A DNA stretch of 64,000 nt from DATFVA01 sp963771705 (GCA_963771705.1 CAVYUP010000005.1:186001-250000); one strand, 5' to 3'. Counted from the stretch's first letter, positions 53,203 through 63,108 are shown. A program made the numbers and translations. The notes: generated by a model not told the origin, from the letters alone.

Positions 53203-55620
53203 ATGAATAGAAAAGATACTGTTAAAAAAGAAATAAAATGCTTCCACTGCGGAGATGATTGTCAGGATGATAGTCTTCATAATGACGATAAATATTTCTG
53301 CTGCCTGGGCTGTAAAACAGTTTATGAAATGCTCAACCAGAAGCAGATGTGCAGCTATTATTCGATGGACACAGCTCCCGGAATATCTCCTGCAGATATC
53401 CCTGTCAGGAAATTTGACTATCTGGATGATCCTGAAACAATCCAGCGCCTGATAGATTTTAAAAATGATAAGATAACCTCGGTTACTTTCAACATTCCTC
53501 AGATGCATTGCAGTTCCTGCGTCTGGCTCCTTGAGAACCTTTATAAGCTTAATCCCGGTATCAGCCAGTCACACGCCGATTTCCTTAAGAAGGAAGTCTC
53601 TGTTAAGTATTTCCACTCAAGAATCAGTCTTAAAGAACTCGTTCAGCTGCTCGCTTCAATAGGTTATGAACCGCTTCTTCAGCTCGACAGCACCGAAAAG
53701 AAAACTGACGTTCACCGGAAAGATCTCTATTATAAAATCGGTATTGCCGCATTTTGTTTCGGCAACATAATGCTTCTCAGCTTTCCCGAGTATTTGTCGA
53801 TTGATATTAACGACAGTTATTATAAAAATATTTTCGCTTACCTTAACCTTATTCTGGCTCTCCCTGTTTTCTTCTATTCTGCTTCAGAGTATTTCGCTTC
53901 TGCCTGGAAGGGCCTCAAAAAGAAAATTGTTAATATAGATTTCCCAATCTCGCTCGGAATCCTTGTCTTGTTTCTTCGAAGCCTTGTTGAGGTAGTTCTC
54001 AATCATCAGGCAGGATATTTTGATTCGATGAGCGGACTTGTGCTCTTCCTTCTGATTGGCCGCCTTTTCCAGGAGAAGACTTACGATACGCTTAATTTCG
54101 AAAGAAGCTACAAATCATATTTCCCGCTGGGTGTTACAGTAATAAAAGACAAAAAGGAAACTTCCGTCCCTGTCTCAAAGCTTGAGGTGGGTGATCGAAT
54201 AATTGTAAGGAATAACGAAATTGTTCCTGCCGATGCTATTTTATTCAGCGGCAGCGCCAATATCGACTACAGTTTTGTTACCGGTGAGTCCTCACCCGTT
54301 AACAAGGTTCTCGGTGAGCTGGTTTATGCCGGCGGAAGGCAGAAGGGAAGCGCTGTTGAACTTGAGGTGGTAAAGGAAGTATCGCAGAGTTACCTTACAC
54401 AGCTGTGGAACCATGAGTCTTTTAATAAAAAGGATGAAAGCTACTTTACGGCAATCAGCAGCCTGGTAAGCAGGTACTTTACTGCTGCTGTCCTTTTAAT
54501 AGCCTTTATCTCAGCCCTTTTCTGGGTTCAGACGAGTATCCATACAGCAATAAACGTGTTTACAGCAGTGTTAATTGTCGCCTGCCCCTGTGCCCTTGCT
54601 TTATCAACTCCCTTTACTTTCGGCAATACCGTCAGGATATTCGGCAGGAATAAATTTTACCTGAAGAATAGTTCTGTGGTAGAAGACCTTGCAAAGATAA
54701 ACTCTGTTGTTTTCGATAAAACCGGAACTATCACAAAAGCAGGCGAAGGAGAGGTGAATTTTACGGGTGAACATCTTGATGATTTCAAGAAAGAGATGAT
54801 CAAATCATTAGTGAAGAATTCTACCCATCCTCTCAGTACGGCAATATATAATTCGCTGCGGAAGTGTGATGAACCTGAGATTTCAGATTACAGAGAGTAT
54901 TCGGGACACGGAATCGAAGGTTCGGTATTAGGTAATAACCTGAAGCTCGGCTCGCTTGCCTTTGTTGATGATTCTCTCGCTAACTTTAAACCGTCTGGTC
55001 ATGAAAATCCCAGGGTATATGTTTCGTTCAACGGCAGAACCTTCGGTTACTTCGAGGTTAATAATTACTACCGCGATGGTATTGAAAAGGTTATAAATAA
55101 TTTATCCGCTAGCTTCAGACTAGCGGTTCTCTCAGGAGACAACGAGGGTGAAAAAGATCGTTTGAAGGAATTGTTCGGTAAAGATGCTGAGATTCGTTTC
55201 AGACAAACTCCTGATGATAAGCTTCAGTATATCGCGGAGAAACGAAATTCAAACGAAAATGTTTTAATGGTGGGCGACGGCTTAAATGACGCCGGAGCAC
55301 TTAGAAAAAGTAATGTCGGTATTGCCGTTACCGAAAACATCAGCAGTTTTTCTCCTGCATGCGACGCGATACTGGATGCCGGAAAACTCTCCCTGCTGCC
55401 TGAGTTTATCAGGTTTTCAAAAACGAGTGTACATATAATAATAATAAGTTTTATTATATCGTTCCTTTACAACGCGGCAGGATTAACATTCGCGGTTGAA
55501 GGAATGCTATCACCTCTGGTGGCTGCTGTTCTAATGCCGCTGAGCTCTGTTTCAGTGGTATTGTTTACAACTCTCACCACGAACTTCATTGCCGGAAAGA
55601 GAGGCTTGTTATCTCGGTAA
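53203..55620 (+). CDS. ccoI: cbb3 oxidase-associated copper P-type ATPase
   Basis: 805 residues (FixI type). An N-terminal cysteine-rich domain (CFHCGDDC, CCLGCKTVYEML) is followed by an HMA metal-binding domain (PQMHCSSCVWLLE), membrane helices, VTGESSP, the CPC transport motif in IVACPCALAL, DKTGTIT phosphorylation site, HP motif in NSTHPLSTA and GDGLNDAGAL. It moves copper for cbb3 oxidase assembly. The start ATG at 53203 is poor in ribosome-binding signal. The end overlaps the ccoS gene by 10 bp. Confidence 0.95.
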   Translation: MNRKDTVKKEIKCFHCGDDCQDDSLHNDDKYFCCLGCKTVYEMLNQKQMCSYYSMDTAPGISPADIPVRKFDYLDDPETIQRLIDFKNDKITSVTFNIPQMHCSSCVWLLENLYKLNPGISQSHADFLKKEVSVKYFHSRISLKELVQLLASIGYEPLLQLDSTEKKTDVHRKDLYYKIGIAAFCFGNIMLLSFPEYLSIDINDSYYKNIFAYLNLILALPVFFYSASEYFASAWKGLKKKIVNIDFPISLGILVLFLRSLVEVVLNHQAGYFDSMSGLVLFLLIGRLFQEKTYDTLNFERSYKSYFPLGVTVIKDKKETSVPVSKLEVGDRIIVRNNEIVPADAILFSGSANIDYSFVTGESSPVNKVLGELVYAGGRQKGSAVELEVVKEVSQSYLTQLWNHESFNKKDESYFTAISSLVSRYFTAAVLLIAFISALFWVQTSIHTAINVFTAVLIVACPCALALSTPFTFGNTVRIFGRNKFYLKNSSVVEDLAKINSVVFDKTGTITKAGEGEVNFTGEHLDDFKKEMIKSLVKNSTHPLSTAIYNSLRKCDEPEISDYREYSGHGIEGSVLGNNLKLGSLAFVDDSLANFKPSGHENPRVYVSFNGRTFGYFEVNNYYRDGIEKVINNLSASFRLAVLSGDNEGEKDRLKELFGKDAEIRFRQTPDDKLQYIAEKRNSNENVLMVGDGLNDAGALRKSNVGIAVTENISSFSPACDAILDAGKLSLLPEFIRFSKTSVHIIIISFIISFLYNAAGLTFAVEGMLSPLVAAVLMPLSSVSVVLFTTLTTNFIAGKRGLLSR

Positions 55621-55790
55621 TTGTCGTTTTAATAGGATTCAGTCTTCTCGTAGCAGTCGGCTTCCTTGCCGCTTTTCTATGGGCGGTAAAAAGCGGACAG
55701 TATAAGGATACTTATACTCCTTCGGTAAGGATGCTCTTTGAAGATAAAAAAGATAATCCCGGAAAAGAAATTGAAAAAAAGAAAAAATAG
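55611..55790 (+). CDS. ccoS: cbb3 oxidase maturation protein CcoS, predicted AUC start
   Basis: A 59-residue membrane protein required for cofactor insertion in cbb3 oxidases. After one helix (VIVVLIGFSLLVAVGFLAAFLW) it has the diagnostic AVKSGQYKDTYTPSVRMLFED. The conserved N-terminal M-S-V-I is encoded as ATC-TCG-GTA-ATT, and no ATG, GTG or TTG lies in frame at or near it. A GAGAGG site sits 6 nt before the ATC, so I predict initiation at AUC. The gene overlaps the last codons of ccoI. Standard gene finders would miss it. The homology is convincing; the start codon is inference. Confidence 0.85.
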   Translation: MSVIVVLIGFSLLVAVGFLAAFLWAVKSGQYKDTYTPSVRMLFEDKKDNPGKEIEKKKK

Positions 55791-55805
55791 TTCCCTATTC
55801 ACTCT

Positions 55806-57950
55806 ATGGAGAATGCATTTATGCAGTTAGAACAGTTCAGTTACGATAATAAAATCGTAAAGAATTTTGCTATAGCTACTGCCTTTTGGGGAGTAATCGG
55901 TATGCTGGTTGGATTAACAATCGCCTCCCAGCTTTTTTTACCTTCTCTCAACTTTAACCTTCAGTTTACAACGTTCGGCAGGATACGGCCCATCCATACC
56001 AATGCCGTAATCTTTGCTTTCGTAGGCAACGCTATATTTATGGGAGTATATCACTCTCTTCAGCGCTTGTGTAAAGCAAGGATGTACAGCGACCTGCTGA
56101 GTAAAATCCATTTCTGGGGATGGCAGCTTATAATTGTGGCTGCTGCACTTACGCTTGCAATGGGCTTCACAACAAGCAAAGAATATGCAGAACTGGAGTG
56201 GCCGATCGATATCGCTATTGCCATTGTCTGGATCGTTTTTGGAATAAATATGTTCGGAACAATCCTTAAGCGGAGGGAGAGTCATATTTATGTGGCGATC
56301 TGGTTCTACATTGCAACCTGGGTAACCGTGGCGGTACTGCATATTGTTAATTCTATTGAAGTCCCTGTCAGCTTCCTGAAAAGCTACCCCGTATATGCCG
56401 GGGTGCAGGACGCTCTGGTTCAGTGGTGGTACGGACATAATGCGGTCGCATTCTTCCTGACAACTCCTTACCTGGGACTAATGTATTACTACCTCCCTAA
56501 AGCGGCTAACCGCCCCATTTATTCTTACAGGCTGTCTATAATCCATTTCTGGGCTCTAATTTTTATTTATATATGGGCGGGTCCCCATCACCTTCTATAC
56601 TCATCATTGCCGAACTGGGCTCAGTCGCTTGGAACTGCATTCTCTATAATGCTCATTGCTCCCTCCTGGGGTGGTATGATTAACGGTCTGCTCACTCTGA
56701 GAGGCGCCTGGGATAAAGTCAGGGAGGATCCTATACTCAAATTTATGGTCGTCGCTATTACAGCATATGGAATGGCAACCTTCGAAGGTCCTATGCTGTC
56801 GCTTAAAAATGTTAATGCTATCGCTCATTTCACTGACTGGATTATCGCCCACGTGCACATAGGCGCTCTCGGATGGAATGGTTTTCTAACATTTGGAATT
56901 TTATACTGGCTGATTCCGAAAATATATAAGACAGAACTTTTTTCTAAGAAACTCGCTAACGCACATTTCTGGATCGGAATGCTGGGCATAGTATTCTATG
57001 CGTCCTCTATGTACTGGTCAGGTATTACACAATCGCTTATGTGGAAACAGTTCACTCCGCTCGGTCTTCTGCAGTACCCTAATTTCCTTGAGACTACGCT
57101 TCAGATCATCCCTATGTATATCATCAGAGCTATAGGAGGACTGCTTTACTTCTCCGGCGTAATAATGATGGTTTACAACCTGGTCAAAACAGCAAAACAG
57201 GGCAGCTTTGTCGCCGAAGAAGAAGCTGAAGCACCTGCATTAATAAAAGTAAATGACAGGTTCGCTAAAGGAACCTGGCACCGCTGGCTGGAAGGTAAAC
57301 CGATTTACTTCCTTGTTGCTTCTACAATAGTTATCCTGATAGGAGGCATCGTTGAATTTCTTCCGACTTTTCTGGTGAAATCAAATATACCTACGATATC
57401 CAGCGTTAAGCCTTATACCCCGCTCGAACTGCAGGGCAGGGATATTTATATAAGGGAGGGCTGCAATAACTGCCACTCGCAGCTTATACGTCCCTTCCGT
57501 TCGGAAACGGAAAGATACGGAGAGTATTCTAAAGCGGGTGAATATGTTTATGATCACCCTTTCCTCTGGGGATCAAAAAGAACAGGACCCGATCTTCACA
57601 GGGAAGGTGGAAAGTACCCCAATATGTGGCACTACCTTCATATGCAGAACCCGCGGCAGATGTCGCCGGGCTCAATTATGCCTTCGTATCCATGGCTCCT
57701 GACGCAGGATCTCGATACCTCGGATACAGCTTCAAAGATAAGAGGACTAAGATCCGTAGGTGTTCCGTACAGCAAAGGATATGAGAATAAAGCCAACGAA
57801 GATTTAAGAAAGCAGTCTGAAGAGATTGCCGCCGACCTGCAGAAGAACGGTGTTCCAGCGGAACCTAATAAAGAGATCATCGCTCTGATATCATACCTGC
57901 AGAGACTGGGTACCGACATCAAAGGAAACTCTTTAACTGGGAAGAAATAG
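55806..57950 (+). CDS. ccoNO: fused cbb3-type cytochrome c oxidase subunits I and II
   Basis: 714 residues. The CcoN part (1-480) carries twelve membrane helices with haem/CuB histidines (VQWWYGHNAVAFFL, GPHHLLY, IAHVHIGALGWNG). A loop leads to the membrane-anchored CcoO cytochrome with the single haem motif C553-NN-C556-H557 in EGCNNCHSQLIRPF. CcoN and CcoO are separate in Proteobacteria; the fusion is known from Bacteroidota and relatives. It catalyses O2 reduction with high affinity and pumps protons. The ATG at 55806 may be replaced by the ATG at 55821. Follows ccoS by 15 bp. Confidence 0.95.
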   Translation: MENAFMQLEQFSYDNKIVKNFAIATAFWGVIGMLVGLTIASQLFLPSLNFNLQFTTFGRIRPIHTNAVIFAFVGNAIFMGVYHSLQRLCKARMYSDLLSKIHFWGWQLIIVAAALTLAMGFTTSKEYAELEWPIDIAIAIVWIVFGINMFGTILKRRESHIYVAIWFYIATWVTVAVLHIVNSIEVPVSFLKSYPVYAGVQDALVQWWYGHNAVAFFLTTPYLGLMYYYLPKAANRPIYSYRLSIIHFWALIFIYIWAGPHHLLYSSLPNWAQSLGTAFSIMLIAPSWGGMINGLLTLRGAWDKVREDPILKFMVVAITAYGMATFEGPMLSLKNVNAIAHFTDWIIAHVHIGALGWNGFLTFGILYWLIPKIYKTELFSKKLANAHFWIGMLGIVFYASSMYWSGITQSLMWKQFTPLGLLQYPNFLETTLQIIPMYIIRAIGGLLYFSGVIMMVYNLVKTAKQGSFVAEEEAEAPALIKVNDRFAKGTWHRWLEGKPIYFLVASTIVILIGGIVEFLPTFLVKSNIPTISSVKPYTPLELQGRDIYIREGCNNCHSQLIRPFRSETERYGEYSKAGEYVYDHPFLWGSKRTGPDLHREGGKYPNMWHYLHMQNPRQMSPGSIMPSYPWLLTQDLDTSDTASKIRGLRSVGVPYSKGYENKANEDLRKQSEEIAADLQKNGVPAEPNKEIIALISYLQRLGTDIKGNSLTGKK

Positions 57951-57958
57951 GATTTATT

Positions 57959-58171
57959 ATGGAAATGGCAAGTAAATATCTTGAATCGATTGAAGGAATT
58001 GCGGCTTACCCGCTGTTCTCCCTTATTGTATTTTTTGTCTTCTTTGTTGCCCTCCTGATCTGGGCACTGCGGGCTGATAAAGGATACCTTAAAAAAATGG
58101 GAGAACTTCCTCTCGATTCTGAAAATAATCAGCAAAAAATCTTAACAGGTGATTATAATGAAGATAAATAA
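57959..58171 (+). CDS. ccoQ: cbb3 oxidase subunit CcoQ
   Basis: A 70-residue one-helix protein (PLFSLIVFFVFFVALLIWAL) followed by a charged tail (RADKGYLKKMGELPLD) as in FixQ/CcoQ, which stabilises the complex. ATG at 57959, 8 bp after ccoNO; the ATG at 57965 is an alternative. Its 3' end overlaps ccoP. Confidence 0.9.
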   Translation: MEMASKYLESIEGIAAYPLFSLIVFFVFFVALLIWALRADKGYLKKMGELPLDSENNQQKILTGDYNEDK

Positions 58172-59030
58172 AAAGTTTTTAATGAATATCTTTTTTTCAG
58201 CAGCCTTTCTGCTTCTGCATGATAATCTTTTTGCGCAGCAGGCAACCACGGTTCAGGAAGGAGTCCTTGGACCCACTTACTACAAGATCATCGGTATCGT
58301 TTTCTTTATACTGATTCTCGCTATCATATACGCGTTCATGTTTTTCGGTACAGAAGAAATCAGGGAAGAAGAAAAAGCTGTTGAAGAACCCGAAAAAGCT
58401 TCTTTATGGGCACGTATACGCCAGGCAATGACAAAGGCTGCCCCGCTTGATAAAGAAGATGAAGTATTGATGGAAGATGATTATGACGGGATCAGGGAAC
58501 TTGACAACAGTGTTCCGCCGTGGTTCAACTACCTTTTTATTGCTACCATAATTTTTGCTGTTTATTATATGTTTAATTATGAGGTATTTTCGAAAGGAAA
58601 ATCCCAGGTCGATGAATATGAGGCTGAAATGGAAGCATATTCAATCCAGAAAGCACAGCTGGAGGCTTCCGGGGCTTTTGTTACGGAGAATAATGTTACC
58701 AGACTTACTGATCAAAATGATCTTGAGGCAGGTAAGGAAATTTTTAAATCCAACTGTGTGCCCTGTCATGGTCCTGACGCGGGGGGCGTGGTTGGTCCCA
58801 ACCTGACAGATAAATACTGGATCCATGGCGGCGGTATAAAAAATGTTTTCCATACCATTAAATACGGCGTCCCTGCAAAAGGAATGGTAAGCTGGCAGAC
58901 TCAGCTTAATCCCAAGCAGATGCAGGAGGTAGCCAGTTACGTGCTTTCATTACAGGGAACGCATCCTGCAAATCCAAAGGAACCCCAGGGAACAATCTGG
59001 GAGGGAGATAGTACGCAGGTAAACCAGTAA
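58158..59030 (+). CDS. ccoP: cbb3 oxidase subunit CcoP, single-haem form
   Basis: 290 residues: signal/anchor (FLMNIFFSAAFLLLHDNLFA), a first helix (YKIIGIVFFILILAIIYAFMFF), a second (WFNYLFIATIIFAVYYMF) and one cytochrome c domain with C200-VP-C203-H204 and axial Met in AKGMVSW. Proteobacterial CcoP has two haems; only one CxxCH is present here. The frame opens earlier with GTG at 58149, but the ATG at 58158 is the usual start. Overlaps ccoQ by 14 bp. Confidence 0.92.
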   Translation: MKINKKFLMNIFFSAAFLLLHDNLFAQQATTVQEGVLGPTYYKIIGIVFFILILAIIYAFMFFGTEEIREEEKAVEEPEKASLWARIRQAMTKAAPLDKEDEVLMEDDYDGIRELDNSVPPWFNYLFIATIIFAVYYMFNYEVFSKGKSQVDEYEAEMEAYSIQKAQLEASGAFVTENNVTRLTDQNDLEAGKEIFKSNCVPCHGPDAGGVVGPNLTDKYWIHGGGIKNVFHTIKYGVPAKGMVSWQTQLNPKQMQEVASYVLSLQGTHPANPKEPQGTIWEGDSTQVNQ

Positions 59031-59057
59031 AATAAGTTAAACTATGGATATGTTAAG

Positions 59058-60506
59058 ATGATTGAAGAAAAGACAGAAATAAGAGAAACCAATGATTCTT
59101 TCAGGGATCAGCTTTCTACGGTAAGTAAAGAAGGAAAGAGAAACTGGATATACCCCAAAAAACCCTCCGGAAGGTTCTATAACGCAAGAACTCTTGTAAG
59201 CTTCCTCCTCCTGGCGATCCTGGTGGGTATGCCTTTTATAAAGGTCAACGGACATCAGTTTATGCTGTTCGATTTTATTAACAGGAATTTCATACTGTTC
59301 GGTATTCCTTTTGGTCCCCACGATTTGTACCTGTTCGTAATTGCGATGATCGCAATAATAGTATTCGTTATCCTGTTCACTGCGGTATTTGGAAGGGTAT
59401 TCTGCGGATGGGCCTGTCCCCAGACGATCTTTATGGAAATGGTCTTCCGTAAGATAGAGTACTGGCTTGAAGGCGACTGGCTGCAGCAGAAGAAATTATC
59501 CGAAGCTCCCTGGGACACTAAAAAGACTGTTAAAAAGGCTGCCAAGTATATTATCTTTTTTGCCATAGCGTTTTTTATTTCGAATATCTTTCTTGCGTAC
59601 CTTATCGGTACGGATAACCTTATTAAGATAGTTACTGATCCGCCATCAGAGCATGTAGAGGGACTTATCTCAATACTTGCATTCTCGGGAGTATTCTACT
59701 GGGTGTTCTCTTATTTCCGTGAACAGGCCTGTACTATCGTCTGTCCTTACGGCAGACTCCAGGGGGTTCTGCTCGACCGGGATTCAGTAGTAATAGCGTA
59801 CGATAATGTTCGCGGTGAACCAAGAGGAAAAATACGCAAGAGTGAGGATCAGTCGGCTCTGGGTGACTGCATCGACTGTCATCTGTGCGTGGATGTTTGT
59901 CCCACCGGCATCGACATCAGAAACGGCATTCAGCTTGAATGCGTCAACTGCACAGCCTGCATTGATGCCTGCGACAGCGTGATGGATAAAGTGAAAAGAC
60001 CCAGAGGACTCATAAGGTATGCCTCTCTCAATTCGATCGAGAACAAATCAAAATTCCGCTTTACTCCCAGGGCAATATTCTATTCAGTTATCCTTGTTGT
60101 GCTGCTCGGTGTACTCGGCTACCTGCTTTCTGCAAGGACCGACTATGACTTCAACGTTCTCCGCACACCCGGTATGCTTTACCAGAAGCAGGCTGATCAT
60201 AAGGTCAGCAACCTGTATGATATCAACATTGTCAACAAGACCTACAAAGAAACCAATATCGAGCTTAAACTTGAGAATATGAAAGGTCAGCTTGAGCTGA
60301 TAGGGAAACCCATTGATCTCAAGCCGCAGGAAATCTACGACGGTAAATTTATGATCGTCCTCGATCAGCACGATATAAGGACAATGAATACCCCCTTAAA
60401 CATCGGTGTTTATTCAAACGGGAAACAATTAAATGTACTCAAAACCTCATTCCTGGGACCAGTAGAAAAAGAACCTGCAGAAAAGGAGCACGATGAAAAA
60501 GATTAA
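59058..60506 (+). CDS. ccoG: cbb3 oxidase accessory protein CcoG
   Basis: 482 residues (FixG/RdxA). Membrane helices flank two 4Fe-4S motifs: CIDCHLCVDVCPTGIDI and CVNCTACIDACD. The upstream helices contain FCGWACPQTIFMEMV and ACTIVCPYGRLQGVL, typical of the family. The C-terminal third is a periplasmic Ig-like domain. It takes part in copper reduction for oxidase assembly. The 3' end overlaps fixH by 14 bp. Confidence 0.94.
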   Translation: MIEEKTEIRETNDSFRDQLSTVSKEGKRNWIYPKKPSGRFYNARTLVSFLLLAILVGMPFIKVNGHQFMLFDFINRNFILFGIPFGPHDLYLFVIAMIAIIVFVILFTAVFGRVFCGWACPQTIFMEMVFRKIEYWLEGDWLQQKKLSEAPWDTKKTVKKAAKYIIFFAIAFFISNIFLAYLIGTDNLIKIVTDPPSEHVEGLISILAFSGVFYWVFSYFREQACTIVCPYGRLQGVLLDRDSVVIAYDNVRGEPRGKIRKSEDQSALGDCIDCHLCVDVCPTGIDIRNGIQLECVNCTACIDACDSVMDKVKRPRGLIRYASLNSIENKSKFRFTPRAIFYSVILVVLLGVLGYLLSARTDYDFNVLRTPGMLYQKQADHKVSNLYDINIVNKTYKETNIELKLENMKGQLELIGKPIDLKPQEIYDGKFMIVLDQHDIRTMNTPLNIGVYSNGKQLNVLKTSFLGPVEKEPAEKEHDEKD

Positions 60507-60945
60507 ATGGAACTGGGGAACCGGGATACTTCTGTCTATCATAGTCTTTATGGCCCTACTGGTCAGTATTGTTTATGTCTTTATGAACCAGGATGTCGAT
60601 CTTGTAACAAGAGACTATTACAATAAAGAATTGAAGTATCAGGACCGGATAAATAAGATCAATAATACTACCGAAATGGGAAAAGAAGTCGGAATTCTTT
60701 TCAGTGATAATATTGTTAGTCTAACATTTCCCGATTCGGTCTTCAGCAAAAAAGCATCAGGCACTATTTATTTCTACCGTCCTTCAGGGTCAAAAAAAGA
60801 TTTTTCTGTTCCCCTGGAGGTACTGGATAACAATACCCAGCTCGTCAACACTGCAGCGCTTGAAAAAGGTTTGTGGAGAGTTAAGGTTGAATGGGGTATG
60901 GGAGGAAAAGATTTTTACACAGAAAAATCAATAATCATAAATTAA
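60493..60945 (+). CDS. ccoH: FixH/CcoH family protein
   Basis: 150 residues with one N-terminal helix (WGTGILLSIIVFMALLVSIVYVFM), the FixH signature DVDLVTRDYYNKELKYQD and a beta-rich periplasmic domain. CcoH proteins stabilise newly made cbb3 oxidase. Overlaps ccoG and is 1 bp from the next gene. Confidence 0.9.
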   Translation: MKKIKWNWGTGILLSIIVFMALLVSIVYVFMNQDVDLVTRDYYNKELKYQDRINKINNTTEMGKEVGILFSDNIVSLTFPDSVFSKKASGTIYFYRPSGSKKDFSVPLEVLDNNTQLVNTAALEKGLWRVKVEWGMGGKDFYTEKSIIIN

Positions 60946-60946
60946 G

Positions 60947-61648
60947 ATGGAATTACTTACAGCATTAACAATAGGGTTCCTGGGCAGCTTTCATTGTATC
61001 GGTATGTGCGGACCTATTGCTGTCGCACTGCCTGTACCAAAATCCTCCAATATCGTTTTCTTCTCGGGGAGAGTTCTTTACAATTTCGGAAGATTGATCT
61101 CATATGGCATAATGGGATTATTATTTGGTTTCCTGGGTAAAGGATTTGTCGCCTGGGGCTACCAGCAAAGTCTTTCCATCGCACTGGGAGTGATCATCAT
61201 AATTCTTCTTGTTATACCGGCGAAGTACAAAAACAAATTCCTTGGTATGAACATCATCCTGAAGATCACAGAACCATTAAAGCGATCCATCGGGAAACTA
61301 TTTAAAAGAACAAGCCTTCCTTCCTTTCTATTAATAGGTTTTCTGAACGGTTTTCTTCCCTGCGGATTTGTTTATATAGGACTGGCAGGAGCCGCCGCCA
61401 CAGGTTCTCCAATAACCGGTATGCTGTTTATGGTACTATTCGGATTAGGAACCGTACCAGCGATGCTTGCGGTTTCACTCTTCGGCAAACTCATCAGTCT
61501 TAACGTAAGGAAAAAGATCAGCAGGGCAATACCCGTATTAGCCTTTATGCTCGCGTTGATTTTCATTTTGCGGGGACTGAACCTAGGCATCCCATATCTT
61601 AGTCCCAAGATGATGGGTACCAAAACCATGATGCGTCATATGGAATAA
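60947..61648 (+). CDS. SafE/DsbD-like membrane protein of the cbb3 cluster
   Basis: 233 residues, about six membrane helices of the sulfite exporter TauE/SafE (cytochrome c biogenesis transmembrane) type: GFLGSFHCIGMCGPIAVALP with the paired cysteines, GFLNGFLPCGFVYIGLAGAA, and GLGTVPAMLAVSLFGK. Such genes regularly close ccoGHIS clusters and are thought to take part in copper or thiol transfer for cbb3 assembly; sulfite export is unlikely here. Last gene of the operon. Confidence 0.88.
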   Translation: MELLTALTIGFLGSFHCIGMCGPIAVALPVPKSSNIVFFSGRVLYNFGRLISYGIMGLLFGFLGKGFVAWGYQQSLSIALGVIIIILLVIPAKYKNKFLGMNIILKITEPLKRSIGKLFKRTSLPSFLLIGFLNGFLPCGFVYIGLAGAAATGSPITGMLFMVLFGLGTVPAMLAVSLFGKLISLNVRKKISRAIPVLAFMLALIFILRGLNLGIPYLSPKMMGTKTMMRHME

Positions 61649-61821
61649 TTAAAGCAGTCTCTTTTTGATTATGAATAAATTTATGAAGAAAGTTGACTTT
61701 AAGATTTTTTTTTTTCTATATTGTAATAGGAATTAAGGGATTCTGATAAAAAGTATTTGCGCTGCTATTTATTTTGAATACCTCAGAATTTTAAACTAAT
61801 AATTATGTTACGGGGTTTAGT

Positions 61822-63108
61822 ATGAAGATTCTTCTGTTATCTGCAGCGTTATTGATTTCGTCTCTTTTATTATTCTCCTGCAAAAAGGACAACCCAATTC
61901 CACCCGAAGACCAACCTCAAATAAATCTAACCCTTGAAGATACAAGTTGTACAGAAGTCTGGCTAAAGCTGAGTACAGCAAATATCAGCCTTCCGGCAGA
62001 TGTTTTTTTAAAACAGGATGATAGCCTTGTGCAAACAATAAATCTAAACGGTCCTGATACACTGCTCTATGTCGATTCTCTTCTTCCAAATCATACATAT
62101 TCTTTTAAGTCTTCGGTCAGCAGTTCTCAGCCTTCAATTGAGAGCAACGAAATTAACATTAGAACACTTGATACTACAAGCCACAATTTCACCTGGCAGG
62201 CTTATACTTTTGGCGGAACAGCCGGAAGCAGCACTCTTTATGATGTTGCAATAATAGATGAGAATAATATCTGGGCTGTAGGTGCGATTTATGTCGCGGA
62301 TACATCCCAGAATGGCTACACACTGTATAATGCGGTGCATTGGAATGGAAGCCAATGGGAATTGAAGAGAGTATATTTTCCCACAGTCTGTGGTTCAACA
62401 AGCCAAACTTCATATCCAGCGAGTGCTATCTTTGCCTTTGATAATGGTGAAATTTGGATAAGCTCTTCGGGTGATAAAGTTGCAATTCTCCGAAATGGTT
62501 TACAGATAAATAAATTCTGTATGCCCTGGTCTTTCTCAATAAATAAAATCTGGGGAAATTCTAGTAAAGACTTATATGTGGTTGGAAATAATGGAAATAT
62601 TGTTCACTACCAAAACGGGCAGTGGAGCAGAATTGAAAGCGGAACGGATCTGAATATTGGAGATATTTGGGGAATACCAGATAATAATGGTGGATATAAT
62701 AAATATCTGGCAGCAGATAATTCTTTGTTAATTATCAACGATGGAAATGACTTGCAAAGTGTAAATACTGAATCAGGTCATTCGTTGTCTTCAATATGGG
62801 GTAGAACCGTTAGGCTTATTTATACAGCAGGAGGAAATGGAGTAAGCTTATATAAAAATTTTAAATGGGAAAAAGTTTACCGGGCAGATGTCAATACAAT
62901 TTACTTTATCAGAGGAAGTGATTTTAATAATGTTTTTGGCCTAAGTTCAACATATTCAATGTTACATTTTAATGGTTACACCTGGCAATATGTCATTCCG
63001 GTTACCAATAATATTTACCTGAGGACGGATGTCAAAACCAATACGATAGCTGCCGTAGGATGGCAAGGAGAAAAAGCAGTTGTAACATTTATTAAAAGGA
63101 ATAAATAG
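61822..63108 (+). CDS. beta-propeller-like lipoprotein, hypothetical
   Basis: 428 residues. Lipobox LLLFSC at about 20, a fibronectin-like domain (30-120), then repeated short units built on WAVG, VHWNGSQWELKRV, IWISSSG, KDLYVVGNNGNIVHYQNGQWSRI and LHFNGYTWQYV, with W/H-x-N-G-x-W recurring, the pattern of a secreted beta-propeller (Ycf48-like or glucan-binding type) in Bacteroidota relatives. No catalytic motif. The upstream region has a TTGACT...TATATT pair (about 61692-61722) that could serve as promoter. Confidence 0.75.
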   Translation: MKILLLSAALLISSLLLFSCKKDNPIPPEDQPQINLTLEDTSCTEVWLKLSTANISLPADVFLKQDDSLVQTINLNGPDTLLYVDSLLPNHTYSFKSSVSSSQPSIESNEINIRTLDTTSHNFTWQAYTFGGTAGSSTLYDVAIIDENNIWAVGAIYVADTSQNGYTLYNAVHWNGSQWELKRVYFPTVCGSTSQTSYPASAIFAFDNGEIWISSSGDKVAILRNGLQINKFCMPWSFSINKIWGNSSKDLYVVGNNGNIVHYQNGQWSRIESGTDLNIGDIWGIPDNNGGYNKYLAADNSLLIINDGNDLQSVNTESGHSLSSIWGRTVRLIYTAGGNGVSLYKNFKWEKVYRADVNTIYFIRGSDFNNVFGLSSTYSMLHFNGYTWQYVIPVTNNIYLRTDVKTNTIAAVGWQGEKAVVTFIKRNK

